Shown here piece after piece: positions 15,925 through 26,280 of a DNA stretch of 64,000 nucleotides. The stretch spans positions 7,998,001 through 8,062,000 of the forward strand of contig NZ_JACHNE010000001.1 in the NCBI RefSeq assembly GCF_014205255.1, written 5' to 3'. Within the stretch, counting starts at the first letter, position 1. Every line of letters starts with the position of its first letter. Under the pieces are notes generated by a model. That model ran no database searches. It saw only the letters and a list, made by a program, of their open reading frames with translations, and was not told where the DNA came from. The DNA comes from Streptomyces caelestis. GTDB taxonomy: Bacteria > Actinomycetota > Actinomycetes > Streptomycetales > Streptomycetaceae. Both the position numbers and the translations under genes were made by a program.

Positions 15925-16737
15925 ATGGAGCGTCCCGCCTGGGCCCCACGGAGCATCGACATCTCGGTGCCCAGCGTCTCCCGGATGTACGACTACTACC
16001 TGGGCGGATCGCACAACTTCGAGGTCGACCGGGAAGCGGCCCGCAGGGCCATGGAGTTCATGCCGGGACTCCCCAAGATCATGCAGGCGAACCGGGCGTT
16101 CATGCGCCGCGCCGTGCGCTACGCGGCCGAGCAGGGCGTCAGCCAGTTCCTGGACATCGGCTCCGGCATCCCCACCTTCGGCAACGTGCACGAGGTGGCC
16201 CAGGCCGCCCGGCCCGGCGCACGCGTGGTGTACGTCGACCACGACCCGGTGGCCGTGGCGCACAGCCAGGCGGTCCTTGAGGGCCACGACGACGCGGACG
16301 TCGTGGCCGCGGACCTCCGTAAGCCCCAGGAGATCCTGCGCAGCCCCGAGGTGGAGCGGCTGATCGACCTGAATCGGCCAGTGGCCCTGCTCCTCGTTGC
16401 CATACTGCACTTCGTGGAAGACGAGGACGACCCGTACGGGGCGGTGGCCGAGCTGGGTGAGGCGCTCGCGCCCGGCAGCCTGCTCGTGCTCACCCACGCC
16501 TCGTACGAGGGGATCCCGCTGCCGCCGGAGCGGGCCGGGGGTGCGGTGAACGTGTACCAGGACATCCGCAACCCGCTGATCATGCGCTCGCGCGAGGAGA
16601 TCGCGCGGTTCTTCGAGGGGTACGACATGGTGGAACCCGGACTGGTGGCGATGCCGCGCTGGCGGCCCGACACCGCACCGGAGGACGAGGATCCGTATGC
16701 GTTCTCCGGTTTCGCGGGCGTGGGGCGTACGGCGTGA
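15925..16737 (+). CDS. SAM-dependent methyltransferase (DUF574/PF04672)
   Basis: 270 residues. It opens with the family signature SVSRMYDYYLGGSHNFEVDR and has a SAM-binding loop FLDIGSGIPTFGNVHE, an acidic ribose-binding strand VVYVDHDPVAV and a later strand PVALLLVAILHFVEDEDDP. Proteins of this type are abundant in Streptomyces, and their substrates are mostly unknown. The stop codon overlaps the GTG start of the cyclic di-GMP protein by four bases (GTGA), so the two are translationally coupled. The upstream neighbour ends in a strong terminator, so this gene heads a two-gene operon whose promoter lies within 15747-15924. Confidence 0.9.
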   Translation: MERPAWAPRSIDISVPSVSRMYDYYLGGSHNFEVDREAARRAMEFMPGLPKIMQANRAFMRRAVRYAAEQGVSQFLDIGSGIPTFGNVHEVAQAARPGARVVYVDHDPVAVAHSQAVLEGHDDADVVAADLRKPQEILRSPEVERLIDLNRPVALLLVAILHFVEDEDDPYGAVAELGEALAPGSLLVLTHASYEGIPLPPERAGGAVNVYQDIRNPLIMRSREEIARFFEGYDMVEPGLVAMPRWRPDTAPEDEDPYAFSGFAGVGRTA

Positions 16738-18878
16738 TCGCGGAACCGGACGGGCCGGAGGACAGACTCCGCCGGTTCGCGACGATCTGGAGCCGGGCCG
16801 TCTTCCCGGTGACCTCGACGTCGTCGACCCGGCCCGAGTTCGAGGAGCAACTGCTGCCGCTGGCCCGGCGGTTGAGCGAAGCGCTGCGGGCCCGGGCCTT
16901 CGACGCCGACGAGGGCAGGGCGGTGGGCGCCGCCCTCGTGGACGCGCACTGCACCGACCCCGAGGCGCTCAGCCGCACGCTGGACTGCGTGGACGCCTAC
17001 CTCGTCCTGTACTGCGGCGGCGAGGGCGACCCGGAGGGCCTGCGGGCGCGGTCCGCACGCATCCAGCACGCGATGGCCGCCGGCTTCGCGCAGGCGCTGC
17101 GCGAACGGACTTTGGCCGAGCAGGAGGCCATCGCCCAGGCCGCCCTCCAGGCGCAGGGCGTGGTGGCGCAGGCCCTGCACGCGACCGAGGCCCGCTTCCG
17201 CGCGGTCTTCGAGGGCGCGGCCATAGGCATCGGCATGGCCGACCTCGACGGCAGCATCCTCCAGGTCAACGGCGCGCTGCTGCGCATGTTCGGGGTCTCC
17301 GACCAGACGATGCGCGGCCGCAACGTGAGGGAGTGGACCCACCCCGACGACGCGCCGCAGACCTGGCGGCTCTACGACGAACTCGTGCGCGGCGAGCGTG
17401 AGCACTACCACCTGGAGAAGGCGTTCTACCGCCCTGACGGAACGGTCCTGTGGACCAACCTGACGGTCTCCCTGCTGCGCGACGCCGACGGCAGCCCGCA
17501 GTATCAGCTCGCGCTCATGGAGGACACCACCGAGCGGCGGCTGCTCAATCTGAGGCTGCGGTACGAGGCCACGCACGACGCGCTGACCGGGCTGCCGAAC
17601 CGCACCTTCTTCTTCGAGCGCCTGGAGAAGGCACTGGGCGCCGGGAAGGGCCAGCGGTTCGGCCTGTGCTACCTGGATCTGGACGGTTTCAAGACCATCA
17701 ACGACAGCCTCGGCCACGCGGCCGGCGACCGGCTGCTGGTGGAGGTCGCCGACCGGCTCCAGTCCTGTGCCACCGCGCCCGGTGAGATGGTCGCGCGGCT
17801 CGGCGGCGACGAGTTCGTGGCCCTGACCACGGGCCCCGACACCCAGCGCGAGGTCGACGAGCTCGCCACGCGCATCATGAACGCGCTGCTCGCGCCGATC
17901 AGCGTCGACGGCCGGGAGCTGACCGTGCGCGGCAGCATCGGCATCGTCGAGGGCCCGGCCGGGGAGCGCAGCCCGGCGGAGGTGCTGCGCAGCGCCGACA
18001 TCACCATGTACCGGGCCAAGTCGGCGGGTGGCAACCGCTTCGAGCTGGCCGACCCGGAGGCGGACGCCCGCGCCATCACCCGGCACGGGCTGACCACGGC
18101 GCTGCCGACGGCCCTGGAGCGGGGCGAGTTCTTCATCGAGTACCAGCCGCTGGTCCATCTCGGCGACGGCAGTGTGCGCGGGGCGGAGGCCCTGGTGCGC
18201 TGGCTGCACCCGCAGCACGGGGTGCTCGGCCCGGACCGGTTCATCCCGCTCGCCGAACACACGGGGCTGATCGTGCCGCTGGGCCGGTGGGTCCTGGAGC
18301 AGTCGGTACGTCAGGCCCGCGAGTGGCGCGAACTGCACGGTGGAGCGGAGGCCGTGGGTCCGCTGCGGATCAACGTCAACCTCTCGCCCTGTCAGCTGAC
18401 CCACCCCGGCCTGGTCCAGGACACCGTCGACATCCTGGAACGCACGGGCATCGCGCCGGACGCCCTCTGCCTGGAGGTCACGGAGTCGGCGCTGATCGGC
18501 GCGGACGACGATCTGCTGAAGCCGTTGCGCCGGCTGGCGGAGATGGGTGTCGACATCGCCCTCGACGACTTCGGCACGGGCTACTCCAACCTCGCCAACC
18601 TGCGCCGGCTGCCGGTCAGCATCCTCAAGCTGGACCGCTCCTTCACCCAGAGCATGCAGCAGTTCCCGGCCGACCCCGTCGACCTCAAGATCGTCGAGGG
18701 GATCGTCTCACTGGCCCACAGCCTGAACCTCGCGGTGACGGTCGAGGGCGTCGAGACGGGTGCGCAGGCCGAGCAGCTGCGGATCCTGGGGTGCGATACG
18801 GCGCAAGGCTGGTACTACGCCCGCCCGGGCCCCCCGGAGCGGCTGCACGAACTGGCGCTGGTGGACGCGGCGGGCTGA
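16734..18878 (+). CDS. rmdA: PAS-GGDEF-EAL cyclic di-GMP enzyme, RmdA type
   Basis: 714 residues with a GTG start inside the preceding stop (GTGA). A helical N-terminal region (1-150) leads to a PAS domain (about 150-275; ARFRAVFEGAAIGIGMADLDG). A GGDEF domain (about 280-450) has an intact RLGGDEFVAL at about 357-362. An EAL domain (about 465-705) has E-A-L in RGAEALVRW, LEVTES, DDFGTGYSNL, KLDRSF and EGVET. All catalytic motifs of both domains look intact, so it may both make and degrade cyclic di-GMP. There are no membrane helices. In S. coelicolor, RmdA is a PAS-GGDEF-EAL protein from this locus with phosphodiesterase activity that promotes aerial development; the symbol is by domain order and neighbourhood, not by alignment. 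Confidence 0.88.
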   Translation: MIAEPDGPEDRLRRFATIWSRAVFPVTSTSSTRPEFEEQLLPLARRLSEALRARAFDADEGRAVGAALVDAHCTDPEALSRTLDCVDAYLVLYCGGEGDPEGLRARSARIQHAMAAGFAQALRERTLAEQEAIAQAALQAQGVVAQALHATEARFRAVFEGAAIGIGMADLDGSILQVNGALLRMFGVSDQTMRGRNVREWTHPDDAPQTWRLYDELVRGEREHYHLEKAFYRPDGTVLWTNLTVSLLRDADGSPQYQLALMEDTTERRLLNLRLRYEATHDALTGLPNRTFFFERLEKALGAGKGQRFGLCYLDLDGFKTINDSLGHAAGDRLLVEVADRLQSCATAPGEMVARLGGDEFVALTTGPDTQREVDELATRIMNALLAPISVDGRELTVRGSIGIVEGPAGERSPAEVLRSADITMYRAKSAGGNRFELADPEADARAITRHGLTTALPTALERGEFFIEYQPLVHLGDGSVRGAEALVRWLHPQHGVLGPDRFIPLAEHTGLIVPLGRWVLEQSVRQAREWRELHGGAEAVGPLRINVNLSPCQLTHPGLVQDTVDILERTGIAPDALCLEVTESALIGADDDLLKPLRRLAEMGVDIALDDFGTGYSNLANLRRLPVSILKLDRSFTQSMQQFPADPVDLKIVEGIVSLAHSLNLAVTVEGVETGAQAEQLRILGCDTAQGWYYARPGPPERLHELALVDAAG

Positions 18879-18909
18879 CGCCACCGGTGGGCCGCTGCGA
18901 GGTGCCGGG

Positions 18910-19302
18910 TCAGGTGCCCAGCCCGCGCAGCAGCAGCGCGAGACCGCCCAGGAACTCCCGGTCGGCACTGACCTTCCGGGCGTTGCGGGCGGTCTCGGTC
19001 ATGTGCGGAAAGGCGTCGGGCGGCAGCTCGGTGATGGCGACCGTGCCCTCGCCGGCCAGGGGTCCGAGGTGCTCCAGCTGGATGGCGCCGATGACGTACC
19101 CGAGCAGGCCCCGCAGCGCGACCACCCGCTGGTCGCCGTCGAATCCCGCCTCCGTGAGCACGCCGAGCACGGACTCCGACCAGCGCAGCCCGGCAAGGGA
19201 CCGGTGCCGGTGGGTGACGGTCAGGGGCACGATCTCAGGATGGGCGGCCACGGCGTCGCGCAGCCGACGCACCAGCACCTCGATGCGCTCCTGCCAGGAC
19301 AT
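18910..19302 (-). pseudogene. TetR-family regulator lacking its DNA-binding domain
   Basis: The ORF of about 130 residues matches only the ligand-binding half of a TetR regulator (WQERIEVLVRRLRDAVAAHP, PLTVTHRHRSLAGLRWSESV, LRGLLGYVIGAIQLEHLGP). The N-terminal helix-turn-helix of about 60-70 residues is absent: upstream of 19302 the sequence turns into a gene on the opposite strand (peroxiredoxin-like fragment). The ATG at 19302 is the internal codon before WQER, not a designed start, though a free ligand-binding domain could in principle still be made. Most likely a deletion remnant. Confidence 0.75.
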
Positions 19303-19329
19303 CTCGCGCGGCCGGTGGAGTCCGGCTCA

Positions 19330-19604
19330 GCCCGCGCGCCTGGGGGCCGGTCGCCAGGGCGGTGCTGTGCGGTGGGTGGGAAGTCCTCCGCGGCCGCGAA
19401 CGGCTCCCCGCGACCAGCCAGCCCGGCGGCAGGCTCGGCCTGCCCGCCGACTTCCTCATCGGCCCCGAGGGCCGGGTCCTCGCCGCCAAGTACGGCGAGC
19501 ACGTCTACGACCAGTGGCCGGTCGACGAGCTCCTGCGCCTGGCCTCCTCCCACGGGCCGACCGTCGGCCGCCCTCCGGCGCGGCAGCCGCAGCCGCAGCC
19601 GTAG
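19330..19604 (+). pseudogene. Peroxiredoxin-like (AhpC/TSA fold) C-terminal fragment
   Basis: About 60 recognisable residues: GGRLGLPADFLIGPEGRVLA, AKYGEHVYDQWPVDELLRLA, then a Pro/Gln tail to 19604. This is the end of a thioredoxin-fold protein of the AhpC/TSA type, in which an 'LPADFLIGPDG' strand precedes the last helix. The catalytic CxxC/Cys region and the rest of the front are missing. The frame is open upstream but the sequence there belongs to the junction with the TetR fragment. Start coordinate approximate. Confidence 0.7.
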
Positions 19605-19623
19605 GCCGAGACCCGCGGGCGCC

Positions 19624-20508
19624 TCACCGCTCCAGCAGCATCCGGTGCAGCTCCCGGGCCGCCCGCGGCGGAGCCACATCGCTGCGGTGTGCCAGGGCGA
19701 TCGTGCGGTGGAGGCCGGGTCTGGCCAGCGGGGTCACCCGCAGACCACGGCCCGACCTCGCCGCCACCATCCGCGGCACGACGGCAACCCCCAACCCGGC
19801 CCGCACAAAACCCAGCACCGCGTCCATCTCCCCGCCCTCCACCGCGAAGTCCGGCTCGAACCCCTCCGCGCGGCACGCCGCCACGGTCAGTTCGCGCAGG
19901 TCGTAGCCGTGCCGGAACATCACAAGGCGCTCGCCCTCCAGGTCGGCGACGCGTACCGTGCGCCGGCCCCGGCCGGGTCTGGGCGCGTCGGGGGAGGAGA
20001 CCACGACCAGGTCCTCGCGCAGCAGCTCCACCGTGGTCAGCGCCGGGGACGGCGTCGGCAGGGGCAGCACCACCAGGGCGAGATCCAGGGCGCCGCGTGC
20101 CAGCTCCCGCACCAGGTCGTGCGAACCGCCCTCCTCGATCAGCAGCCGGACGCCCGGGTAGCGGTCGTGGAAGGCGCGCAGCACGTCCGGCAGCAGGCCC
20201 GTGCACAGGCTGGGCGTGGCACCGAGCCGTACCCGCCCCCGCCGCAGCTGCACCAGCTCCAGCACCTCGTGCCGGGCCGTGTCCGCGTCGGCCAGGATGC
20301 GCCGGGCCAGGGGGAGGAGGGCCTCCCCGGCGTCCGTGAGCGTGATGTTGCCGCGTGCCCGCAGGAACAGGTCCGCGCCCAGCTCCCGCTCCAGCGCCTT
20401 GATCTGCTGTGACAGCGACGGCTGCGCGACATGGACGAGGTCGGCGGCCCGGGTGAAGTGCCGGGTCTCGGCGACGGCCACGAAGTACTGGAGCTGGTGG
20501 AACTGCAT
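19624..20508 (-). CDS. LysR-family transcriptional regulator
   Basis: 294 residues from the ATG at 20508. The winged helix-turn-helix is at the N-terminus (MQFHQLQYFVAVAETRHFTR, then AQPSLSQQIKALERELGADL). A substrate-binding domain follows from about residue 90 (LRLGATPSL-type start, SHDLVRELARGALDLALV, GEMDAVLGFVRAGLGVAVVP). It is divergent from sdhCAB with 83 bases between the starts, the classical arrangement for a LysR protein controlling its neighbour and itself; the gene next to this sdh set in S. coelicolor is also a LysR type. The effector is unknown, perhaps a C4-dicarboxylate or redox state. Confidence 0.92.
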   Translation of the reverse strand: MQFHQLQYFVAVAETRHFTRAADLVHVAQPSLSQQIKALERELGADLFLRARGNITLTDAGEALLPLARRILADADTARHEVLELVQLRRGRVRLGATPSLCTGLLPDVLRAFHDRYPGVRLLIEEGGSHDLVRELARGALDLALVVLPLPTPSPALTTVELLREDLVVVSSPDAPRPGRGRRTVRVADLEGERLVMFRHGYDLRELTVAACRAEGFEPDFAVEGGEMDAVLGFVRAGLGVAVVPRMVAARSGRGLRVTPLARPGLHRTIALAHRSDVAPPRAARELHRMLLER

Positions 20509-20591
20509 ACTCGTACGATAGTCCTGGCCTATGGAATCAAGCCGCACCATGTCTTGGACCGATCGGGCGCGCGTCCGTAGCGTGCTGTTCC

Positions 20592-21296
20592 ATGGCTCTG
20601 GCAACGCGGACGGAACGACGGCCGTCCCTGGCACGCACCGTGTGGGACTCCACCCTCGGCAAGAAGACCGTGATGGCGGTCAGCGGGCTGATCATGCTGC
20701 TGTACCTGGTCGTCCACATGATCGGGAACCTGAAGATCTTCTTCGGGGCCGGCGAGTTCAACGCGTACGGGCACTGGCTGCGCACCGTCGGCGAGCCGTT
20801 CATGCACTACGAGTGGACGCTGTGGCTGGTCCGGATCGTGCTGGTGGCCGCCGTGGTCGCCCACGCCGTGTCCGCGTACCAGCTCAGCCGCCGCGACATC
20901 CGGGCACGGCCCAGCAAGTACGTGCACAAGAGGCCGCGGGCGAGCTACGCGACGCGGACCATGCGGTGGGGCGGGATCATCCTCGGGCTGTTCATCGTCT
21001 GGCACATCCTGGACATCACGACCGGCACCGTGCACCCCGGCTTCCAGCCCGGCCACCCGTACCAGAACGTCGTGGACACCTTCTCCACCTGGTACGGCAA
21101 CGTCATCTACACCGTCGCGATGCTCGCGCTCGGCCTGCACGTCCGGCACGGCTTCTGGAGCGCCGCCCAGACCCTCGGCGCCGGCAGCCGCACCCGAGAC
21201 CGGGCCCTGAAGGCCGTCGCAAACGTCCTCGCGCTGCTGCTCACGGCCGGTTTCATCGCCGTACCCGTGGGCGTCATGACCGGAGTGGTGAGCTGA
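20592..21296 (+). CDS. sdhC: Succinate dehydrogenase/fumarate reductase cytochrome b subunit
   Basis: 234 residues of the single-chain, five-helix SdhC type. Helices include VMAVSGLIMLLYLVVHMIG, LVRIVLVAAVVAHAVSAY, WGGIILGLFIVWHIL, VIYTVAMLALGLHVRHG and VLALLLTAGFIAVPVGVM. His residues in the helices (VVHMIG, VAHAVS, VWHIL, LHVRHG) are placed to ligate one or two haems. It anchors the two catalytic subunits and passes electrons to the quinone pool. It is the first gene of sdhCAB; its stop is two bases before the sdhA start. This arrangement differs from the four-gene sdhCDAB set that Streptomyces uses as its main complex II. Confidence 0.92.
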   Translation: MALATRTERRPSLARTVWDSTLGKKTVMAVSGLIMLLYLVVHMIGNLKIFFGAGEFNAYGHWLRTVGEPFMHYEWTLWLVRIVLVAAVVAHAVSAYQLSRRDIRARPSKYVHKRPRASYATRTMRWGGIILGLFIVWHILDITTGTVHPGFQPGHPYQNVVDTFSTWYGNVIYTVAMLALGLHVRHGFWSAAQTLGAGSRTRDRALKAVANVLALLLTAGFIAVPVGVMTGVVS

Positions 21297-21298
21297 AG

Positions 21299-23244
<1,946 letters not shown>

Positions 23245-23248
<4 letters not shown>

Positions 23249-23994
23249 AGCTCACCCTGCGCGTCTGGCGGCAGAAGAACGCCGACGCCGAAGGCGCCAT
23301 GTCCACGTACGAGGTGGACGGCATCTCCTCCGACATGTCCTTCCTGGAGATGCTCGACACCCTCAACGAGGAGCTCATCCTCAAGGGCGAGGACCCGGTC
23401 GCCTTCGACCACGACTGCCGCGAGGGCATCTGCGGCGCGTGCTCGCTCGTCATCAACGGCGACGCGCACGGGCCCGAGCGGACGACCACCTGCCAGCTCC
23501 ACATGAGGTCCTTCAAGGACGGCGACACGATCGACATCGAGCCGTGGAGGGCGTCCGCGTTCCCGGTGATCAAGGACCTGGTCGTCGACCGTTCGGCGTT
23601 CGACCGGATCATCCAGGCCGGCGGGTACATCACCGCGCCGACCGGCGCGGCGCCCGAGGCACATGCCACGCCGGTGCCGAAGCCGGACGCCGACTTCGCC
23701 TTCGAACACGCCGAGTGCATCGGGTGCGGTGCCTGTGTCGCCGCGTGCCCGAACGGCGCGGCGATGCTGTTCACGTCCGCCAAGGTCAACCACCTGAACG
23801 TGCTGCCGCAGGGCGCGCCCGAGCGCGAGACGCGGGTGCTGGACATGGTGGCGCAGATGGACGAGGAGGGCTTCGGCGGATGCACCCTCACGGGAGAGTG
23901 CGCCACGGCCTGCCCCAAGGGCATCCCGCTCATGTCCATCACCGGCATGAACAAGGAGTGGCTGCGGGCCACGCGGAAGGTGAGCAAGCGGTAG
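23245..23994 (+). CDS. sdhB: Succinate dehydrogenase/fumarate reductase iron-sulfur subunit
   Basis: 249 residues. The N-terminal plant-ferredoxin domain binds a 2Fe-2S cluster (CREGICGACSL ... TTCQLH). The C-terminal domain binds two more clusters through ECIGCGACVAACPNGA and GGCTLTGECATACPKGIP. The pattern is the three-cluster SdhB of B-type complexes. It carries electrons from the flavin of SdhA to the haem/quinone site of SdhC. Translationally coupled to sdhA by an ATGA overlap. A hairpin lies 40 bases after the stop and ends the operon. Confidence 0.95.
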
Positions 23995-24035
23995 GTCCGG
24001 GCAGGTAGAAGCGTTCGCCGTCTGGTGCGGACGGG

Positions 24036-24063
24036 CGGGGCCGGTCGGTGCTCACCGGCCCCG
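24036..24063 (+). terminator. Hairpin after sdhB
   Basis: CGGGGCCGGT (24036-24045) and ACCGGCCCCG (24054-24063) form a perfect ten-pair stem with an eight-base loop, starting 42 bases after the sdhB stop. No U-tract. It separates the sdh operon from olsB. Confidence 0.78.
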
Positions 24064-24202
24064 TCTCGCCTTTCCGGGTTCCAGGCATTCAACATCCCGG
24101 CATCCGCGCTCCCGGCACTGGTCACGCGAAGGTCAGGCGGCATGGGCACAACAGTGACGGCGGCACCGCTCGCCGCCCCCGGCCCGTGACCAGGAGAGAG
24201 CC

Positions 24203-24970
24203 ATGACCGGCGTACTGACCGTCGACCGCCCCGCGCAGCCCACGGCCCCCACCCGCTACACCGTCGCCCTCGCCCGGACCGAGGAGGACGTGCGTGCCGC
24301 GCAGCGGCTGCGGCACGACGTCTTCGCCGGGGAGCTGGGCGCCCTGCTGACCGGCTCGCAGCCCGGGCTGGACGTCGACCCGTTCGACGCGTACTGCGAC
24401 CACCTGCTCGTCCGCGAGGAGACGACCGGCCAGGTCGTCGGCACCTACCGGCTGCTGCCGCCGGAGCGCGCGACGGTCGCCGGACGGCTGTACTCCGAGA
24501 GCGAGTTCGACCTGAGCTCCCTCGCCGGGATCCGGCCGGAGCTCGTCGAGGTGGGCCGCTCCTGCGTGCACCCCGACCACCGCGACGGCGCGGTCATCAG
24601 CCTCATCTGGGCCGGTATCGCCCGGTACATGGCCGACCGGGGCCACGAGTGGCTCGCCGGCTGCTGCTCCGTCCCGCTCGGCGACGGCGGCGCACTGGCC
24701 TCCGCCACCTGGGACCGGGTGAGCGCCAAGCACCTGTCGCCGCAGGAGTACCGCGTCCGTCCGCTGCTGCCGTGGGTCCCGGGCCCCGCACCCGCCGCCC
24801 GCGTCGAACTGCCCGCCCTGCTGCGCGGCTACCTGCGCCTCGGCGCCTGGGTGTGCGGCGAACCGGCCCACGACCCGGACTTCGGCGTCGCCGACCTGTA
24901 CGTGCTGCTGCCGATGAGCCGGGTCAACCCGCGCTACCTGCGGCACTTCCTGTCCCTCGTCCCCGCCTGA
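24203..24970 (+). CDS. olsB: L-ornithine N-alpha-acyltransferase (OlsB)
   Basis: 255 residues of the GNAT-like autoinducer-synthase/OlsB fold: AQRLRHDVFAGELGALL, DPFDAYCDHLLVRE, GTYRLLPPERA, RPELVEVGRSCVHPDHRDG and LAGCCSVPLGDGG. OlsB joins a 3-hydroxyacyl chain from acyl carrier protein to the alpha-amino group of ornithine, giving lyso-ornithine lipid, a phosphorus-free membrane lipid. Its stop overlaps the start of the O-acyltransferase gene by one base (TGATG), the second step of the pathway. The ATG is preceded by GGAGAG. S. coelicolor has the same pair at this place beside its sdh set. Confidence 0.9.
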   Translation: MTGVLTVDRPAQPTAPTRYTVALARTEEDVRAAQRLRHDVFAGELGALLTGSQPGLDVDPFDAYCDHLLVREETTGQVVGTYRLLPPERATVAGRLYSESEFDLSSLAGIRPELVEVGRSCVHPDHRDGAVISLIWAGIARYMADRGHEWLAGCCSVPLGDGGALASATWDRVSAKHLSPQEYRVRPLLPWVPGPAPAARVELPALLRGYLRLGAWVCGEPAHDPDFGVADLYVLLPMSRVNPRYLRHFLSLVPA

Positions 24971-25782
24971 TGAGTGCCTGGCTGCCCACCGCGCCCTGCA
25001 CGCCGCAGGCCTGTGTCGAGGCGTCGGCGGGGGTGACGGCGCGGGCCGTGCCGCGTGCCGTGCTGCGGCTCACCGGGGTCCTCCTGCTGCTGCTCGCGGG
25101 GATCGCGCTGTCGCCGCTCGGCGCACGCATACCGGCGCCCATGGTCCGGCGGTGGTGCCGGTGGATCGTGCGAGCCGCAGGGGTCCGGGTCCGCGTCACC
25201 GGCGCCGCCGTCCCCACCGGCGGACTGCTGCTGGTCGCCAACCACATCTCCTGGCTGGACATACCGCTGCTCGCCGCCGTACGCCCCGCCCGGATGCTGG
25301 CCAAGACCGAGGTACGGCGGTGGCCCGTCGCCGGGCCGGTGGCCGCCCGCGCCGCCCTGTTCATCGACCGGGACCGGCTGCGGGCCCTCCCGGACACCGT
25401 CGCCCGTATCGCCCGGGCCCTGCGCGAGGGCGCCGCCGTCGCGGCCTTCCCCGAGGGCAGCACCTGGTGCGGCCGGGCTCAGGGCACCTTCCGCCGGGCC
25501 GTCTTCCAGGCCGCCCTCGACGCCGGGGTGCCGGTCCAGCCGGTCCGCATCCGCTACCGGCTCACCGACGGAACCGCCACCACCGCCCCCGCGTTCGTCG
25601 GCGACGACACCCTGCTCGCCTCCCTGTGGCGGGTCGCGACGGCCCGCGACCTGGTCGCCGAGGTCGAGGTCCGCGCCCCCATCCCCCCGGGCACTCATCC
25701 CGACCGCCGCTCTTTGGCCCACTCCGCCCAGCCACAGGAGATGGCGGCGCCGGCGTGGACGCACACGGTGCTGGTGGCGTAG
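24970..25782 (+). CDS. olsA: Lyso-ornithine lipid O-acyltransferase (OlsA, PlsC family)
   Basis: 270 residues. One membrane helix (LRLTGVLLLLLAGIALSPLG) is followed by a PlsC acyltransferase domain with the catalytic NHISWLD (H-x4-D), the FIDRDRLR block and the FPEGST phosphate/substrate motif. It adds the second fatty acid to the 3-hydroxyl of lyso-ornithine lipid. The start codon ATG overlaps the olsB stop (TGATG). A later ATG at 25143 would lose the membrane helix, so the overlapping start is preferred. Some PlsC relatives acylate lysophosphatidate; coupling to olsB makes the ornithine-lipid role the better call. Confidence 0.88.
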   Translation: MSAWLPTAPCTPQACVEASAGVTARAVPRAVLRLTGVLLLLLAGIALSPLGARIPAPMVRRWCRWIVRAAGVRVRVTGAAVPTGGLLLVANHISWLDIPLLAAVRPARMLAKTEVRRWPVAGPVAARAALFIDRDRLRALPDTVARIARALREGAAVAAFPEGSTWCGRAQGTFRRAVFQAALDAGVPVQPVRIRYRLTDGTATTAPAFVGDDTLLASLWRVATARDLVAEVEVRAPIPPGTHPDRRSLAHSAQPQEMAAPAWTHTVLVA

Positions 25783-26280
25783 GGGGTGTACCGGTCCGGT
25801 GGTGCGCCATGCCCGGTCCGGCCCGGTGGCGCCAGTGGCCGGGGCGGATCACCTTGGGGCGCGTAACGGTCTGGCGGTGGTGCCGGGGCGGATCACCTTG
25901 GCTCTCGGCGCGACCGGCTGCGGCGGGTGGCTCGGGCGCACACGGCGCAGATGGCACAGGGCAGGCACCGGCCTGGCGGTGGTGCCATGTCCGGCCCTGC
26001 GCGGGCCGGTGGCCGGGCCGCCTGGCGCTCGCCGCGACCGACCGCGGTGGCGGCCCCGTTTCTCGGGCGGCGGCGCGGGCGAAGGCGGTGCGCCGAGGAC
26101 GTTGCCCTTCGACCGCCGTGCGGGTGCTGGCCGTACGGGGCAGTGGCGCGGGCGCGCAGGGCGCTGAGGACGTTGCCCTTCCGACGCCGCGCGGGGACCG
26201 GCCGTGCCGGGAGGTACACGGGGGGCGGGACGCGTTCCCGCCTGGCGGCAGGTGGGTGACCAGTCGTTCCTCGACCGGTC
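25783..26280. other. 498-base non-coding stretch with duplicated segments
   Basis: No supported gene. The stretch between two convergent genes holds imperfect duplications. GCCGGGGCGGATCACCTTGG occurs at 25838-25857 and 25882-25901. GAGGACGTTGCCCTTC occurs at 26095-26110 and 26166-26181. CTGGCGGTGGTGCC is found near 25871 and again near 25973. This looks like repeated local duplication followed by drift. No clean terminator hairpin stands out. Confidence 0.65.
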
